From: Rhodoligotrophos defluvii
GTDB lineage: Bacteria > Pseudomonadota > Alphaproteobacteria > Rhizobiales > Im1
Direction of reading: 5' to 3'
Length of the DNA stretch: 64,000 bases
Assembly (NCBI RefSeq): GCF_005281615.1
Contig: NZ_SZZM01000004.1
Coordinates: 1 to 64,000 of the forward strand
The position numbers were made by a program, and so were the translations under genes. Shown here one piece after another: positions 14,270 through 21,241 of the stretch (its first letter is position 1; the number at the start of each line of letters is the position of its first letter). The notes beneath the pieces were generated by a model that was not told the DNA's origin, did no database searches, and saw nothing but the letters and a program-made list of their open reading frames with translations.

Positions 14270-14583
14270 TGTGCGTGTGGCTGCCCCAGACCGAAACTGA
14301 AGTGCAGCACGCTCGGGCCGTGGAGGAAGCTGCGCGGGAGAAGATCCGCGCGATGCAGTCCAAGGAGAGCCTGCACTCCCCGACTCACCTGACCGCCGCG
14401 GCCACTCGGGAGCAGTTGTTCGATGAGATTGAGCGGCTGCGGCAGAGAGATCACGCTCGGGACTACATCGTCGCTGCCGAGACCCTCGATAGGTTCGTAA
14501 AAGATATCGACGTTTGGTTTCGGGAACGCTTCCGGGCCATGGGTTTCTGGGGCCGGCTGCTTTTCATTCTTGGACTTAGGTGA
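14269..14583 (+). CDS. Phage hypothetical protein (104 aa), C-terminal hydrophobic tail
   Basis: ATG 14269 overlaps the preceding stop and follows GGGAGGG. Residues 10-80 are helical and charged (EVQHARAVEEAAREKIRAMQ, QLFDEIERLRQRDHA). The C-terminus ends in FRAMGFWGRLLFILGLR, a short hydrophobic helix that may contact the membrane. No family recognised. The following 158 bp (14584-14741) contain a small hairpin (CCCCAG/CTGGGG) and no clear gene. Confidence 0.55.
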   Translation: MCVWLPQTETEVQHARAVEEAAREKIRAMQSKESLHSPTHLTAAATREQLFDEIERLRQRDHARDYIVAAETLDRFVKDIDVWFRERFRAMGFWGRLLFILGLR

Positions 14584-14741
14584 ACAACCCCAGCCTGGGG
14601 CCTCCACCCGCGGCCCAGAGAGGACAGGGCGGGCACAAACAAGGGCACGGAACGGTAGCCCAGGCCGGGGTCCACCGACAGGTGGATATGCATTGAGAGC
14701 CGCATTCCGTGCAAGTCCTCACTTAATTCGGGAGGTGTCTC

Positions 14742-14903
14742 ATGAAACGCTCCATCTCCATACCCGACACCAAGGTCGTCTGCATCCTACGGGACGCCGA
14801 TCGGTGGAAGATCTATGACGGCGTGCTCGTGATCATCAACCCGGACCATCCCCCGCGGGTGGTCGACCTGAACACGGGCGAAGAGCGGGAGTTGCGGGTA
14901 TGA
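14742..14903 (+). CDS. Small phage protein (53 aa)
   Basis: ATG 14742 follows GGAGG by 6 nt, and the stop overlaps the helicase start (ATGA). The peptide alternates beta-type segments (KVVCILRDADRWKIYDGVLV) and ends in an acidic GEEREL. Strong ribosome binding site and coupling make it a likely real gene; no function recognised. Confidence 0.6.
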   Translation: MKRSISIPDTKVVCILRDADRWKIYDGVLVIINPDHPPRVVDLNTGEERELRV

Positions 14904-16186
14904 CCAGCCTGTTCCCATACCAGATCGATGGCGCCAACTGGCTCGCCGGCAAGCGCGCCGCGCTGCTGGCGGACGACATGGGGCTTGGCAAGAGCGCCCA
15001 GGCGATCGCGGCGTGTGATGCGGTTGGCGATGACGGGCGGGTCATGGTCGTCTGCCCGGCTTCCTTGGTCGAGAACTGGAAGCGCGAGTTCGACAAGTTC
15101 GGGACCGGGCGCCCGATGCTGACGGTCATGTCTTACGACAGGGCCGCGCGCGGCGAGGCTCTGGCGCTTGCTGAGATGGCAGGCAAAATCGACGTCCTCA
15201 TTATCGATGAAGCGCATTATGCCAAAAACCGCTCAGCCAAGCGCACCAAAGCGATCTACGGTCCCAAATGCGACGGCGTGGGCGGCCTCGTGGAGCGGGC
15301 GCGCCACGTCTTCCTGCTCACCGGCACGCCGGCGCCGAACAATGCGAGCGAGCTGTGGACGCACCTCCGAGCGCTGGCGCCGGAGCTGATCGAGAACCCG
15401 AAGCGACCCGGCAAACCCATGGCGTACTGGGACTTCGTGCAGCGCTACTGCAAGACCCGGGACAATGGCTTCGGGGTGCAGATCATCGGGTCGAAGAACC
15501 TCGCCGACCTGGGCGAGCGCATGAAACCGTTCTACCTGCGCCGGCGCAAGGACGAGGTTCTGAAAGATCTGCCGCCGATCCGGTTCGACCAGATCTATCT
15601 GGAGGGCAAGGCGCCAGCCGAAGGCAGTGAAGCCAAGCGGATCGCCGAGGTGCTCGATAAGGAAGGCATCGAAGGGCTGCAGAAGATCGCACCCCATGTC
15701 GCGTCTCTGCGGCGGGTGACGGGGCTCGCCAAGATCGAGCCGGTGGTCGCCTGGGTGAAGGAATGGTTCGAGGGCGGCGGTTCGAAATTGGTGCTGTTTG
15801 CTCACCATAGGGAAGTCATTGAGCGGCTGCATGACGGGCTCGTGCAATTCCTCGACCCCGGGCCGGTGTTCGTGACCGGGAGCCAGGAGCAGGGGCTCCG
15901 GCAGTATGCGGTGGACGAGTTCCAGAACGACCCGAAGGTGAAGGTCTTCATCGGCCAGATTCAGGCGGCCGGCACCGGGTTGACGCTTACCGCGTCCAGC
16001 GATGTGCTGTTCGTCGAGAGCTCATGGGTTCCTTCGGACAATCAACAAGCGGCCATGCGCGTGCACCGCATCGGCCAGCGCAACGCCTGCACCGTGCGGT
16101 TCGCCACGCTGGCCGGGTCTATCGACGAGCAGATTCAAGCCGCGGTGGCACGCAAGACGGCCGACATCGCTCAACTTTTTGGCTAG
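14900..16186 (+). CDS. SNF2-family DNA helicase
   Basis: 428 residues, ATG 14900. All hallmark motifs are present: motif I DDMGLGKSAQA (25-35), II DEAH (103-106), III LLTGTPAPNN, V QAAGTGLTLTAS and VI QQAAMRVHRIGQ. The spacing resembles the minimal SMARCAL1-like helicases of phages, without accessory domains. Such enzymes remodel forks or D-loops using ATP; here it travels with a RuvC-like resolvase and a Cas4-like nuclease, forming a recombination-repair set. Confidence 0.9.
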   Translation: MTSLFPYQIDGANWLAGKRAALLADDMGLGKSAQAIAACDAVGDDGRVMVVCPASLVENWKREFDKFGTGRPMLTVMSYDRAARGEALALAEMAGKIDVLIIDEAHYAKNRSAKRTKAIYGPKCDGVGGLVERARHVFLLTGTPAPNNASELWTHLRALAPELIENPKRPGKPMAYWDFVQRYCKTRDNGFGVQIIGSKNLADLGERMKPFYLRRRKDEVLKDLPPIRFDQIYLEGKAPAEGSEAKRIAEVLDKEGIEGLQKIAPHVASLRRVTGLAKIEPVVAWVKEWFEGGGSKLVLFAHHREVIERLHDGLVQFLDPGPVFVTGSQEQGLRQYAVDEFQNDPKVKVFIGQIQAAGTGLTLTASSDVLFVESSWVPSDNQQAAMRVHRIGQRNACTVRFATLAGSIDEQIQAAVARKTADIAQLFG

Positions 16187-16188
16187 AG

Positions 16189-16210
16189 TGTCCAAAATGT
16201 CCAAAATGAC
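16189..16210 (+). promoter_or_regulatory. TGTC array overlapping a start codon
   Basis: TGTC at 16189 and 16198 and TGAC at 16207. Here the array includes the ATG codons at 16197 and 16206 of the following gene, so any binding protein could also block translation initiation in the RNA. Confidence 0.4.
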
Positions 16211-16427
16211 GCGCGAGAAAATAGACAAAGGGCTGGCGCTGTACGCCATGGGCGTGCCGGTGCGCCAGATCGCGAAGGAGCTCGACGTGAGCCACACCCT
16301 CGTGTGGCGCTACATCACCCCGGCCGGGCAGCGCTACATCCACCGGTACCGGAACGAGGACGAGAAGGCGAAGCACCGGATTGTCATGCGCACCCGGCGC
16401 GCGGTTCAGAAGCTGATGGAGGGTTGA
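16197..16427 (+). CDS. Small helix-turn-helix protein (76 aa)
   Basis: Start at ATG 16197 or 16206; both are in frame and neither has a good ribosome binding site. Residues about 14-38 (ALYAMGVPVRQIAKELDVSH plus TLVWRYI) form a helix-turn-helix of the resolvase/Hin or small-terminase type, followed by a basic helix. Could be a transcription regulator of this operon or a packaging-related protein. Confidence 0.6.
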   Translation: MSKMTREKIDKGLALYAMGVPVRQIAKELDVSHTLVWRYITPAGQRYIHRYRNEDEKAKHRIVMRTRRAVQKLMEG

Positions 16428-16428
16428 G

Positions 16429-16605
16429 ATGAAGAAGGTCGTAGTCGAGGAGTTGGAAGGCGGCTGGGTGCTGGATTGGCACGATCCGCGCAAGATCGAA
16501 GATTACTCGCGATGGCTCTACCTGGATAATCGGCCATCGACCAGCGGTCGCGAGATCTACACCGACAAGAAGAAGCTGTTGAAGCGCCTGACAGATTTTC
16601 TCTGA
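16429..16605 (+). CDS. Small phage protein (58 aa)
   Basis: ATG 16429 lies right after the preceding stop, with GGAGGG at 16419-16424. The peptide (KKVVVEELEGGWVLDWHDPR, then a basic C-terminal KKKLLKRLTDFL) has no recognised domain. Position and ribosome binding site support translation. Confidence 0.55.
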   Translation: MKKVVVEELEGGWVLDWHDPRKIEDYSRWLYLDNRPSTSGREIYTDKKKLLKRLTDFL

Positions 16606-16624
16606 GGTAAACGCTTGCCTATGT

Positions 16625-16647
16625 TGTCAAAAATGTCATGAAGTGTC
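16625..16647 (+). promoter_or_regulatory. TGTC array (0/+9/+19)
   Basis: TGTC at 16625, 16634 and 16644, 17 bp before ATG 16664, leading into AAAGGA. Confidence 0.5.
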
Positions 16648-16663
16648 GAAAGGAAATCAGGAC

Positions 16664-17116
16664 ATGATCAGATTGGAAATCACCGGCGATTCGGTCGAGG
16701 AGTTCGGCAAGAAGGCGGCCGGCATGATCAGCATGCTGCAGGCCGGCCTCAATGCCCCGCTGCCGAAGGGCCGGGCTAAGAAGGCAGAGCCCCGACCCGA
16801 GGTGATTGATGCCGAGCCGATGGACCAGCCGAGGCTGCCGTTGAACGAACCGAAGCCCGAGCCCGAGGTCATCGAGGCCAAGGTCGAACCGGAGCCCGAG
16901 CCGACGCCGGAGCCGAAGGTCACGCAGATGGAGATCGCCCAGGCGGTCAAGGATGCGGTCGAGGCGGCCGGCGGCGGCAATGTCGGCGCGCAGAAGGTCA
17001 AGGCGGAAGTGTTCGAGCCCCTCGGGATCGTCGGCGTGAAGAGCTGCCCGCCTGAGCGCTACCCCGTGTTCCACCAGCGGCTTCTGGAGTTCATCGCCGC
17101 TCACAAGAAGGGGTGA
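16664..17116 (+). CDS. Phage protein with acidic Pro/Glu linker (150 aa)
   Basis: ATG 16664; a GTG at 16643 is an alternative. Residues 1-35 form a helix (GDSVEEFGKKAAGMISMLQA). Residues 45-90 are a Pro-Glu linker (EPKPEPEVIEAKVEPEPEPT). Residues 90-150 fold into a small domain (AQAVKDAVEAAGGGNVGAQK, ending with a helix). Such layouts appear in phage single-strand DNA-binding or recombination accessory proteins, but no specific family is recognised. Confidence 0.55.
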   Translation: MIRLEITGDSVEEFGKKAAGMISMLQAGLNAPLPKGRAKKAEPRPEVIDAEPMDQPRLPLNEPKPEPEVIEAKVEPEPEPTPEPKVTQMEIAQAVKDAVEAAGGGNVGAQKVKAEVFEPLGIVGVKSCPPERYPVFHQRLLEFIAAHKKG

Positions 17117-17119
17117 GCT

Positions 17120-17407
17120 ATGGCCAAGGGCACGGACGTCTACATCGCCGTCGGGTCCTACAACGAGGGCGGGCGCTACTTCGTGACGATTTCTCACTCG
17201 TCCGGGGATCCCCTCATCATGTCGCCTGAAGGAGCGCGATTGGTCGCAAAATCACTCCTTCAATGGGCTCGGCATGCCGACGAGAAGAATGTCACCTGCG
17301 CATGGCGCCAGGTGAAGCAATACATCGTGGAGTGGAAAGACCACGCTCAGGCCGTCGAAGAGGCGTCCTCGAAAGAGGAACCGCACTGGGAGGAGGTCAA
17401 GTCATGA
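17120..17407 (+). CDS. Phage hypothetical protein (95 aa)
   Basis: ATG 17120 starts 3 nt after the previous stop, with GGGGTGAGCT before it. Mixed alpha/beta composition (VYIAVGSYNEGGRYFVTISH, MSPEGARLVAKSLLQWARHA). The stop overlaps the next start (ATGA). No family recognised. Confidence 0.55.
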   Translation: MAKGTDVYIAVGSYNEGGRYFVTISHSSGDPLIMSPEGARLVAKSLLQWARHADEKNVTCAWRQVKQYIVEWKDHAQAVEEASSKEEPHWEEVKS

Positions 17408-17634
17408 CCCTTGATGCAGCGAGGGAGGCGGGATGGCTCATCCAGGATATCGCTTGCTACAAGGAGTTTTTGGATGAGGGCGCCGAAAAGCTGTGCGCGA
17501 GATTGGAAGTCGAGCGCGAAGCCGGTCGGAGCTGGATTATTCTTTCTCCGAGCGTGGCTCGATCAGCCATTGAAGCCTTAATCAGCGAGGCGCGGGCGCG
17601 GCTCAAAGAGCTCGGTGTCGAGGTGCCGTCATGA
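17404..17634 (+). CDS. Phage hypothetical protein (76 aa), paralogue of the next gene
   Basis: ATG 17404 overlaps the preceding stop. The C-terminal half (WIILSPSVARSAIEALISEA, then LKELGVEVPS) resembles the matching part of the following protein, and both genes end with the same 27 bp (GAGCTCGGTGTCGAGGTGCC and onward). The pair probably arose by tandem duplication. Function unknown. Confidence 0.55.
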   Translation: MTLDAAREAGWLIQDIACYKEFLDEGAEKLCARLEVEREAGRSWIILSPSVARSAIEALISEARARLKELGVEVPS

Positions 17635-17873
17635 CACCAGAGCAGATTCGAAAGGCCAGCCCTAAGTTGGACCGGCTGCGCCGGGTTGAAGACATCAAAC
17701 AGGCCGTTGCGTCGCGAGATGACGCCGAACTCAGAGTGCACGACAGGCTAGGTGCGACCCTCTTCTACCACACAGTGGAATTACCCGCACCGGTCGTTGT
17801 CACAATGCTAGATCGGTACCGTGAGCAACTCTTGGAGGAGCTGCGCGAGCTCGGTGTCGAGGTGCCGTCATGA
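17631..17873 (+). CDS. Phage hypothetical protein (80 aa), paralogue of the previous gene
   Basis: ATG 17631 overlaps the previous stop. Same architecture as its neighbour: a variable helical N-terminus, a beta strand with a small hydrophobic motif (VELPAPVVVTML), and a terminal helix ending LRELGVEVPS. The N-terminal halves are unrelated, so the duplicated part is the C-terminal module. Confidence 0.55.
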   Translation: MTPEQIRKASPKLDRLRRVEDIKQAVASRDDAELRVHDRLGATLFYHTVELPAPVVVTMLDRYREQLLEELRELGVEVPS

Positions 17874-19105
17874 ACGCGCCTCACACCACCCGGGCCCACG
17901 CCAGGCTCAGCCCCAGCGCCGCCTACCGGTGGCTGGTGTGCCCCGGGTCGATCCGGCTCTCGGACGGCATCCCGGACAAGTCGAGCGTTTACGCCAACGA
18001 AGGCACCGCGGCGCACATGCTGGCCGAGCATTGCCTGCGGCACGGCTGGGACGCCGATCGATACCTCGACTGTGTGATCGACATCACGGCCGAGGGCAAC
18101 GCGATGTTCGGCGATGCCGGCACCGAGAACGGCGACAACCGCTGGCTTGTCGACGAGGAAATGGTGCACAGCGTCCAGATCTACCTGGATCATTGCCGCA
18201 GCATCATCGCGCCGGCCGACGAGCTGGAGATCGAGTGCAAGCTCGACCTCACCCACGTGATCCCGGACGGCTTCGGCACCGGGGACACCTTGGTCTATCA
18301 GGTCGAGCAGAAGCACCTGCACGTCGTCGACCTGAAATATGGCGTCGGGGTCCCGGTCGACCCGCAGAACAACCCTCAGCTGCTCACCTACGCCGTGGGC
18401 GCGCTCAAGCGCTACCACAACCGCGAGGTCGAGAAGGTCACCTTGACCGTCGTTCAACCCCGCGCGCCGCACCGGGACGGGGAGGTGCGCAGCTGGGAAA
18501 CCGATCCGGCGACGGTGGTCGAGTTCGAGGACGTGCTCCGCCGCGGAGCCCAGGACACAGCCCGGGACGACGCGCCGCTGGTGCCGGGCGATCACTGCAA
18601 GTTCTGCAAGGCGGCGGCCGTTTGCCCGGCGCTGCGTGACAAGGCGCTGGAGATCGCCAGGGCCGAGTTTATCCCGGATGAACAGGGCTACCCTGTGGTC
18701 CCGTCGCCGGTTCAGCTCGACCGGGACGAGCTCGCACATATCCTGAGCGAGGCCGAGATCCTCGAGGGCTGGGTCAAGCGGGTGAAGGAGTTCGCCCACC
18801 AGCAGGCACTCGCCGGCAACCTGCCGACCGGTTTCAAGCTGGTTCAGAAGCGCGCCACGCGGAAGTGGCAGGACGAAGCGGCGGTCGTGTCCTTGTTGGA
18901 GCTCACGTTCGAGCTGGCGCCCGAAGACATCTACGAGGAGCCGAAGGTCAAGAGCCCGGCCAGGATCGAGAAGCTCGTCGGCAAGAAGTCGATGGCGCTG
19001 TTGCGGGGCGCGATCTCGCAGGAGAGCAGCGGGCTCTCGCTCGTGCCGGACAGCGATCCTCGGCCGGCGGCCAAGCCGGATGCTGCCACGGAGTTTGCTG
19101 CATGA
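17870..19105 (+). CDS. DUF2800 protein, Cas4/RecB-like nuclease
   Basis: 411 residues, ATG 17870 overlapping the upstream stop. DUF2800 is a phage branch of the PD-(D/E)XK superfamily: residues about 130-165 contain GTGDTLVY and VVDLKYGVG (the D...D-x-K core), and residues 240-262 contain CKFCKAAAVCPAL, cysteines placed like part of a Cas4 iron-sulphur cluster. An exonuclease role in recombination is likely. In many phages DUF2800, DUF2815, a SNF2 helicase and a PolA-type polymerase occur together, exactly as here. Confidence 0.85.
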   Translation: MNAPHTTRAHARLSPSAAYRWLVCPGSIRLSDGIPDKSSVYANEGTAAHMLAEHCLRHGWDADRYLDCVIDITAEGNAMFGDAGTENGDNRWLVDEEMVHSVQIYLDHCRSIIAPADELEIECKLDLTHVIPDGFGTGDTLVYQVEQKHLHVVDLKYGVGVPVDPQNNPQLLTYAVGALKRYHNREVEKVTLTVVQPRAPHRDGEVRSWETDPATVVEFEDVLRRGAQDTARDDAPLVPGDHCKFCKAAAVCPALRDKALEIARAEFIPDEQGYPVVPSPVQLDRDELAHILSEAEILEGWVKRVKEFAHQQALAGNLPTGFKLVQKRATRKWQDEAAVVSLLELTFELAPEDIYEEPKVKSPARIEKLVGKKSMALLRGAISQESSGLSLVPDSDPRPAAKPDAATEFAA

Positions 19106-19329
19106 AACCGATCGAACAAGACGTCCCGGTCTTGCCGAGATCCGCGACCTTGCGGGCCTACCCCTTCGAGGAGATGGAGCTCGGCCAGCACTTTTCGGTG
19201 CCGATGGACAAATACAACTCGGTGAAGGTCCTGGCATCGCGGCTCGGGCGCCGGTTGGGGCGTGTGTTCGTGGTCAGGAAGATGGAGAAGGACGGCCGGG
19301 AAGTGGCCGGTGTCTGGAGGGTGGAATGA
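19102..19329 (+). CDS. Phage hypothetical protein (75 aa), paralogue of the next gene
   Basis: ATG 19102 overlaps the upstream stop. Contains YPFEEMELGQHFSVP, then a basic middle and ends GVWRVE. The following protein has YPWAELKVGDSFFIPG and ends RVWRIE, so the two are tandem paralogues. The fold is probably a small nucleic-acid-binding domain repeated twice; function is unknown. Confidence 0.6.
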   Translation: MKPIEQDVPVLPRSATLRAYPFEEMELGQHFSVPMDKYNSVKVLASRLGRRLGRVFVVRKMEKDGREVAGVWRVE

Positions 19330-19562
19330 CTATCAAATACCCCGTGGAAAGCGGCGTCCCCATACCTCCGGTGAGGAAGAAGGAGTCGCAGTATCCCTGG
19401 GCGGAGTTGAAGGTCGGGGACAGTTTTTTCATCCCCGGCATCAATGCCAACCAGGCGTCCAGCGCGGCCACCCGGCGGCGCCACCGTTTCGGGGGGCGTT
19501 ATAGGTGCCGGACCATGGTCGTCGGCGGCCAGAAGGGCGTCCGCGTCTGGCGCATCGAATAG
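19326..19562 (+). CDS. Phage hypothetical protein (78 aa), paralogue of the previous gene
   Basis: ATG 19326 overlaps the previous stop (ATGA). Shares with its neighbour the YP-x2-E-x3-G-x-x-F core, a basic central segment (TRRRHRFGGRYRCR) and a terminal VWRIE. Divergence outside these motifs suggests an old duplication. Confidence 0.6.
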   Translation: MTIKYPVESGVPIPPVRKKESQYPWAELKVGDSFFIPGINANQASSAATRRRHRFGGRYRCRTMVVGGQKGVRVWRIE

Positions 19563-19596
19563 GGCTCGGCACCCCGGGGCGGAGCTATGCCCGAAG

Positions 19597-19619
19597 TGTC
19601 GAAAATGTCGCGATATGTC
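19597..19619 (+). promoter_or_regulatory. TGTC array (0/+9/+19)
   Basis: TGTC at 19597, 19606 and 19616, followed by AGAAGGA, directly before the DUF2815 gene. Confidence 0.5.
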
Positions 19620-19636
19620 AGAAGGATAGATGCAAA

Positions 19637-20260
19637 ATGGTAGACTTCAATGTTGCAGTGATGACCCCGGCGGGCAACGTGCGCACGCCGAAGAGCCGCC
19701 TCGGCTTCACAAAGACCCTGTTCGAGCCGCGCGCCCGGGCTGAGGGAAAGGACCCGGAATACGGGTGCTCGATCGTGATCCCGCCGACGGCGGATATCTC
19801 GCTCTTGAAGAAGGTGGCCCAGGACGTGGCCATCGCCGAGTTCGGCAAGGAGCAGCTCGAGAAGCTGCTCAAGCAAGGCAAGTTCCGCTGGCCGTTCATG
19901 AAAGGCGAGCAGTGCGAAGGTGCCAACGGCAAGCACTTCCCCGACGAGTGCGATGACTGGACGGTGATCCGCGCCAACTCGAAGCAGCGGCCGGGGATCG
20001 TGGATGCCCGCGGGCTGACGGTGGACGAGGAAAGCTTGGCGTATTCCGGCCGCTGGGGCGTCGCGTCGTTGCGGGCGTTCGCCTACGGCAAGGGAGCCAA
20101 GCACGGCAACTATGGCGTCAGCTTCGGCCTGCAGAACGTGCAGATCCTGGACGACGCGGAGCCGTGGGGCGGCACCCGGGTCCGGGCTGAGGACGAGTTC
20201 GCTCCCGTCGAGACTGGCGGCGGCTCGGCCGACGGTGCGTTCGATCTGATTGGAGGGTGA
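19637..20260 (+). CDS. DUF2815 protein, probable single-strand DNA-binding protein
   Basis: 207 residues, ATG 19637. DUF2815 proteins have an OB-fold and are regarded as phage single-strand DNA-binding proteins. The conserved opening (TPKSRLGFTKTLFEPRA), the central IVIPPTADISLLKK, the WPFMKGE motif and a Gly/Ser/Asp-rich acidic tail ending DLIGG are all present; the tail is characteristic of SSB-like proteins recruiting partners. It would coat single strands made by the primase-helicase and feed the polymerase. Confidence 0.8.
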   Translation: MVDFNVAVMTPAGNVRTPKSRLGFTKTLFEPRARAEGKDPEYGCSIVIPPTADISLLKKVAQDVAIAEFGKEQLEKLLKQGKFRWPFMKGEQCEGANGKHFPDECDDWTVIRANSKQRPGIVDARGLTVDEESLAYSGRWGVASLRAFAYGKGAKHGNYGVSFGLQNVQILDDAEPWGGTRVRAEDEFAPVETGGGSADGAFDLIGG

Positions 20261-20261
20261 T

Positions 20262-20468
20262 ATGGCCAGAAAGGCAGCGCCCGTAAAGAGCATGGAAACC
20301 ATCGTTGTCTTCCAGGACGCCAGCGGTTCCAGGCGGCTAGTGCTACCTGGCGACGTCGAGATACACCGCTCGCTGGGTTATCTCAGCTTCAAGAGGGGAG
20401 CGACGAGCTTGTTGCTCATCCCGGACCATCGCTTCATTTCGGCTGAGTGCGTCGAGGTGACCGAATGA
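20262..20468 (+). CDS. Small phage protein (68 aa)
   Basis: ATG 20262 follows GGAGGG. A basic N-terminus ([11 protein letters not shown]) precedes a beta-rich region ([20 protein letters not shown]). The stop overlaps the next ATG. No family recognised. Confidence 0.55.
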   Translation: MARKAAPVKSMETIVVFQDASGSRRLVLPGDVEIHRSLGYLSFKRGATSLLLIPDHRFISAECVEVTE

Positions 20469-20650
20469 TGCGCTCGGAATTCGACGACCTCAAAAGGACC
20501 CTCTTGGACCTCGAAGACCGCGATCTCTCGAACTGGGATCGCAACTTCGTCGAGGACATGTTCAAGCGGGTCGAGAAGTGGGGTGTCGACACGATCGTGA
20601 CCGGCCGCCAATGGGAACAGCTTCAAAGAATGAGGGAGCAGTACGTATGA
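20465..20650 (+). CDS. Small helical phage protein (61 aa)
   Basis: ATG 20465 (or 20468). Mostly helical and acidic ([32 protein letters not shown]), ends next to the GapR-like gene with an ATGA overlap. Function unknown. Confidence 0.5.
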   Translation: MMRSEFDDLKRTLLDLEDRDLSNWDRNFVEDMFKRVEKWGVDTIVTGRQWEQLQRMREQYV

Positions 20651-20943
20651 CCAACATCGGCCACAACTCAGGCGCCACCGAGCTCATGGGCGACGGGGCC
20701 GAGACCACCACCTCGATATCCCAGGGCATGATCCGCAGCCTCGTCGAGCGCATCGAGCGCCTCGAGGAGGAAAAGGCCGCCACGGCCACGGACATCAAGG
20801 AGGTCTACGCCGAGGCGAAGGGCCATGGTTTCGACACGAAGATCCTCCGGAAGGTGATCGCCCTCCGGCGGAAGGACAAGGCCGAGCGGGACGAGGAGGC
20901 AGCTATCCTCGACCTCTATCTCAGCGCGCTCGGGATGCTCTAA
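20647..20943 (+). CDS. DUF2312 / GapR-like DNA-binding protein
   Basis: 98 residues. Residues 30-98 show the GapR/DUF2312 pattern: [40 protein letters not shown], then [13 protein letters not shown] and LYLSALGML. GapR in Caulobacter forms a dimer of dimers that clamps overtwisted DNA and stimulates topoisomerases, with essential roles in replication. DUF2312 is almost restricted to alphaproteobacteria and their phages, supporting the host assignment. Here it lies between the SSB-like protein and the polymerase. Confidence 0.9.
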   Translation: MTNIGHNSGATELMGDGAETTTSISQGMIRSLVERIERLEEEKAATATDIKEVYAEAKGHGFDTKILRKVIALRRKDKAERDEEAAILDLYLSALGML

Positions 20944-20955
20944 CTGCGTCGTCGG

Positions 20956-20978
20956 TGTCCAAAATGTCATGATTTGTC
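20956..20978 (+). promoter_or_regulatory. TGTC array (0/+9/+19)
   Basis: TGTC at 20956, 20965 and 20975, about 35 bp before the next start codon. Confidence 0.5.
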
Positions 20979-21010
20979 TGGGCACCGACGCGTCCTTTTG
21001 GGGGCGTAAA

Positions 21011-21241
21011 ATGACTGATCTCCAAACCCTCACGATCGAGCAGCTGATCGACGAGGCCCACGCCCGCGGGCTGCGCGTGAACAACATCTTCGAATTCAAG
21101 GACGGGTGGCGCTCCAACGTGCGCCGCGGCGAGGCCGGCATGGAGTTCGGCGACGGCGCGACGGCTGCCGAGTCGCTCGCCAACGCGATCCTGAAGGCGG
21201 CGCCGGAGCCGGTGGCCTCGCTCGAGGACCTGCTGGGATGA
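21011..21241 (+). CDS. Small phage protein (76 aa)
   Basis: ATG 21011 follows GGGGGCG. Begins TDLQTLTIEQLIDEAHARGL and has a central WRSNVRRGEAGMEFGDG that resembles small recombination-accessory proteins. The stop overlaps the polymerase start (ATGA), so the two are probably translated together. Confidence 0.6.
   Translation: MTDLQTLTIEQLIDEAHARGLRVNNIFEFKDGWRSNVRRGEAGMEFGDGATAAESLANAILKAAPEPVASLEDLLG

Noticed and set aside
17765-19237. 490-codon minus-strand frame
   Set aside because: Antisense to the DUF2800 gene, shadow of high-GC coding sequence.
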